From: Pelobates cultripes
Taxonomy: Eukaryota; Chordata; Amphibia; Anura; Pelobatidae
Direction: 5' to 3'
NCBI GenBank assembly: GCA_933207985.1
Contig: OW240915.1
Span: 122,012,251-122,076,250 of the forward strand
DNA: 64,000 nucleotides
Below the pieces are notes generated by a model that saw only the letters and a program-made list of their open reading frames with translations, ran no database searches and had not been told where the DNA came from. Shown here one piece after another: positions 63,603-64,000 of the stretch. Position 1 is the stretch's first letter, and every line of letters starts with the position of its first letter. A program made the translations under genes and the position numbers.

Positions 63603-64000
63603 GTTAGCGTAACACACCCGCTTTAAGGACACTGACTGCCATTCAATATATAACAGTGAAAAAAGTGTTTTGTTTTTTTAAATCCAAGCTTTGTGTCACC
63701 AGATCTAAGTGGTGGCAATGGTCACCGTATCCACTGTTAGCGTAACACACCCGCTTTAAGGACACTGACTGCTATCCAATATATAACAGTGAAAAAAGTG
63801 GTTGGTTTTTTTTAAATACAAGCTTTGTGTCACCAGATCTAAGTGGTGGCAATGGTCAACGTATCCACTGTTAGCGTAACACACCCGCTTTAAGGACACT
63901 GACTGCTATTCAATCTATAACAGTGAAAAAAGTGGTTTTGTTTTTTTTAAATACAAGCTTGTGTCACCAGATCTAAGTGGTGGCAATGGTCACCGTATCC
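63603..64000. repeat. 133-bp tandem repeat
   Basis: Units begin GTTAGCGTAACACACCCGCT at 63603, 63736 and 63870 (periods 133 and 134) and run off the end of the window. The tail of a unit of the same family opens the window at position 1. Confidence 0.95.

Noticed and set aside
60714..64000. CRISPR array
   Set aside because: Tandem units are contiguous with no spacer/repeat alternation, and the genome is eukaryotic.
1..64000. tRNA, rRNA or other structural RNA genes
   Set aside because: No cloverleaf with proper A and B boxes and no rRNA block was noticed by eye. A tRNAscan or Infernal run would be decisive.

Overview
The window is vertebrate nuclear DNA, most likely from a frog or another amphibian with a large, repeat-rich genome. 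I infer this from the mix of repeats: full-length L1-type LINEs, Penelope-like elements (PLEs) with GIY-YIG domains, DIRS and Ngaro tyrosine-recombinase retroelements, Ty3/gypsy LTR elements, hAT, Tc1/mariner and piggyBac DNA transposons. There is almost no open host coding sequence. No bacterial operon, CRISPR array, rRNA or tRNA gene was seen.

The only host-gene part I can support is one 101-bp exon on the minus strand (56972-57072). It encodes part of the second catalytic domain of a membrane adenylyl cyclase, closest by recall to ADCY1. The window may therefore largely be an intron, or introns, of that gene.

Layout. 1-1294: end of a CGAAC-rich composite repeat, then an LTR. 1564-3163: LTR with TSD TAGGG. 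3410-5734: hAT element with an 8-bp TSD. 6018-12825: full-length minus-strand L1 with a 17-bp TSD. 12915-13586: solo LTR. 13592-17430: decayed DIRS and PLE sequence. 17437-18742: LTR pieces. 18743-29240: three-level nest, gypsy > DIRS > L1. 29556-35826: Gmr1-like gypsy element (minus) whose LTR holds a complete non-autonomous LTR element (32020-35235). 35827-37173: Ngaro-like remnant with its B1-A2-B2 terminus. 37490-40400: broken L1 with two insertions. 40930-41109: Tc1 end. 41228-41396: fold-back palindrome. 42600-47505: PLE sequence. 47700-49763: chromovirus integrase and chromodomain split by a solo LTR. 50709-51709: solo LTR. 51715-56690: L1 and PLE pieces. 57958-60362: Tc1 fragment, then a piggyBac transposase gene split by a solo LTR and a MITE. 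60363-64000: composite element with three tandem-repeat families and a 100-N gap.

The strongest candidates for something new are: (i) a branched inverted-repeat structure (outer stem plus two hairpins) that recurs in several LTR copies with compensatory base changes; (ii) a complete non-autonomous LTR element whose internal frame is built of 16-residue repeats, and which shares its primer-binding site and LTR family with the adjacent Gmr1-like element; (iii) four hammerhead-ribozyme-like motifs at PLE ends; (iv) a composite repeat carrying 91-, about 175- and 133-bp tandem arrays and a C2H2 zinc-finger fragment. Boundaries supported by matched TSDs are firm; the others are approximate.
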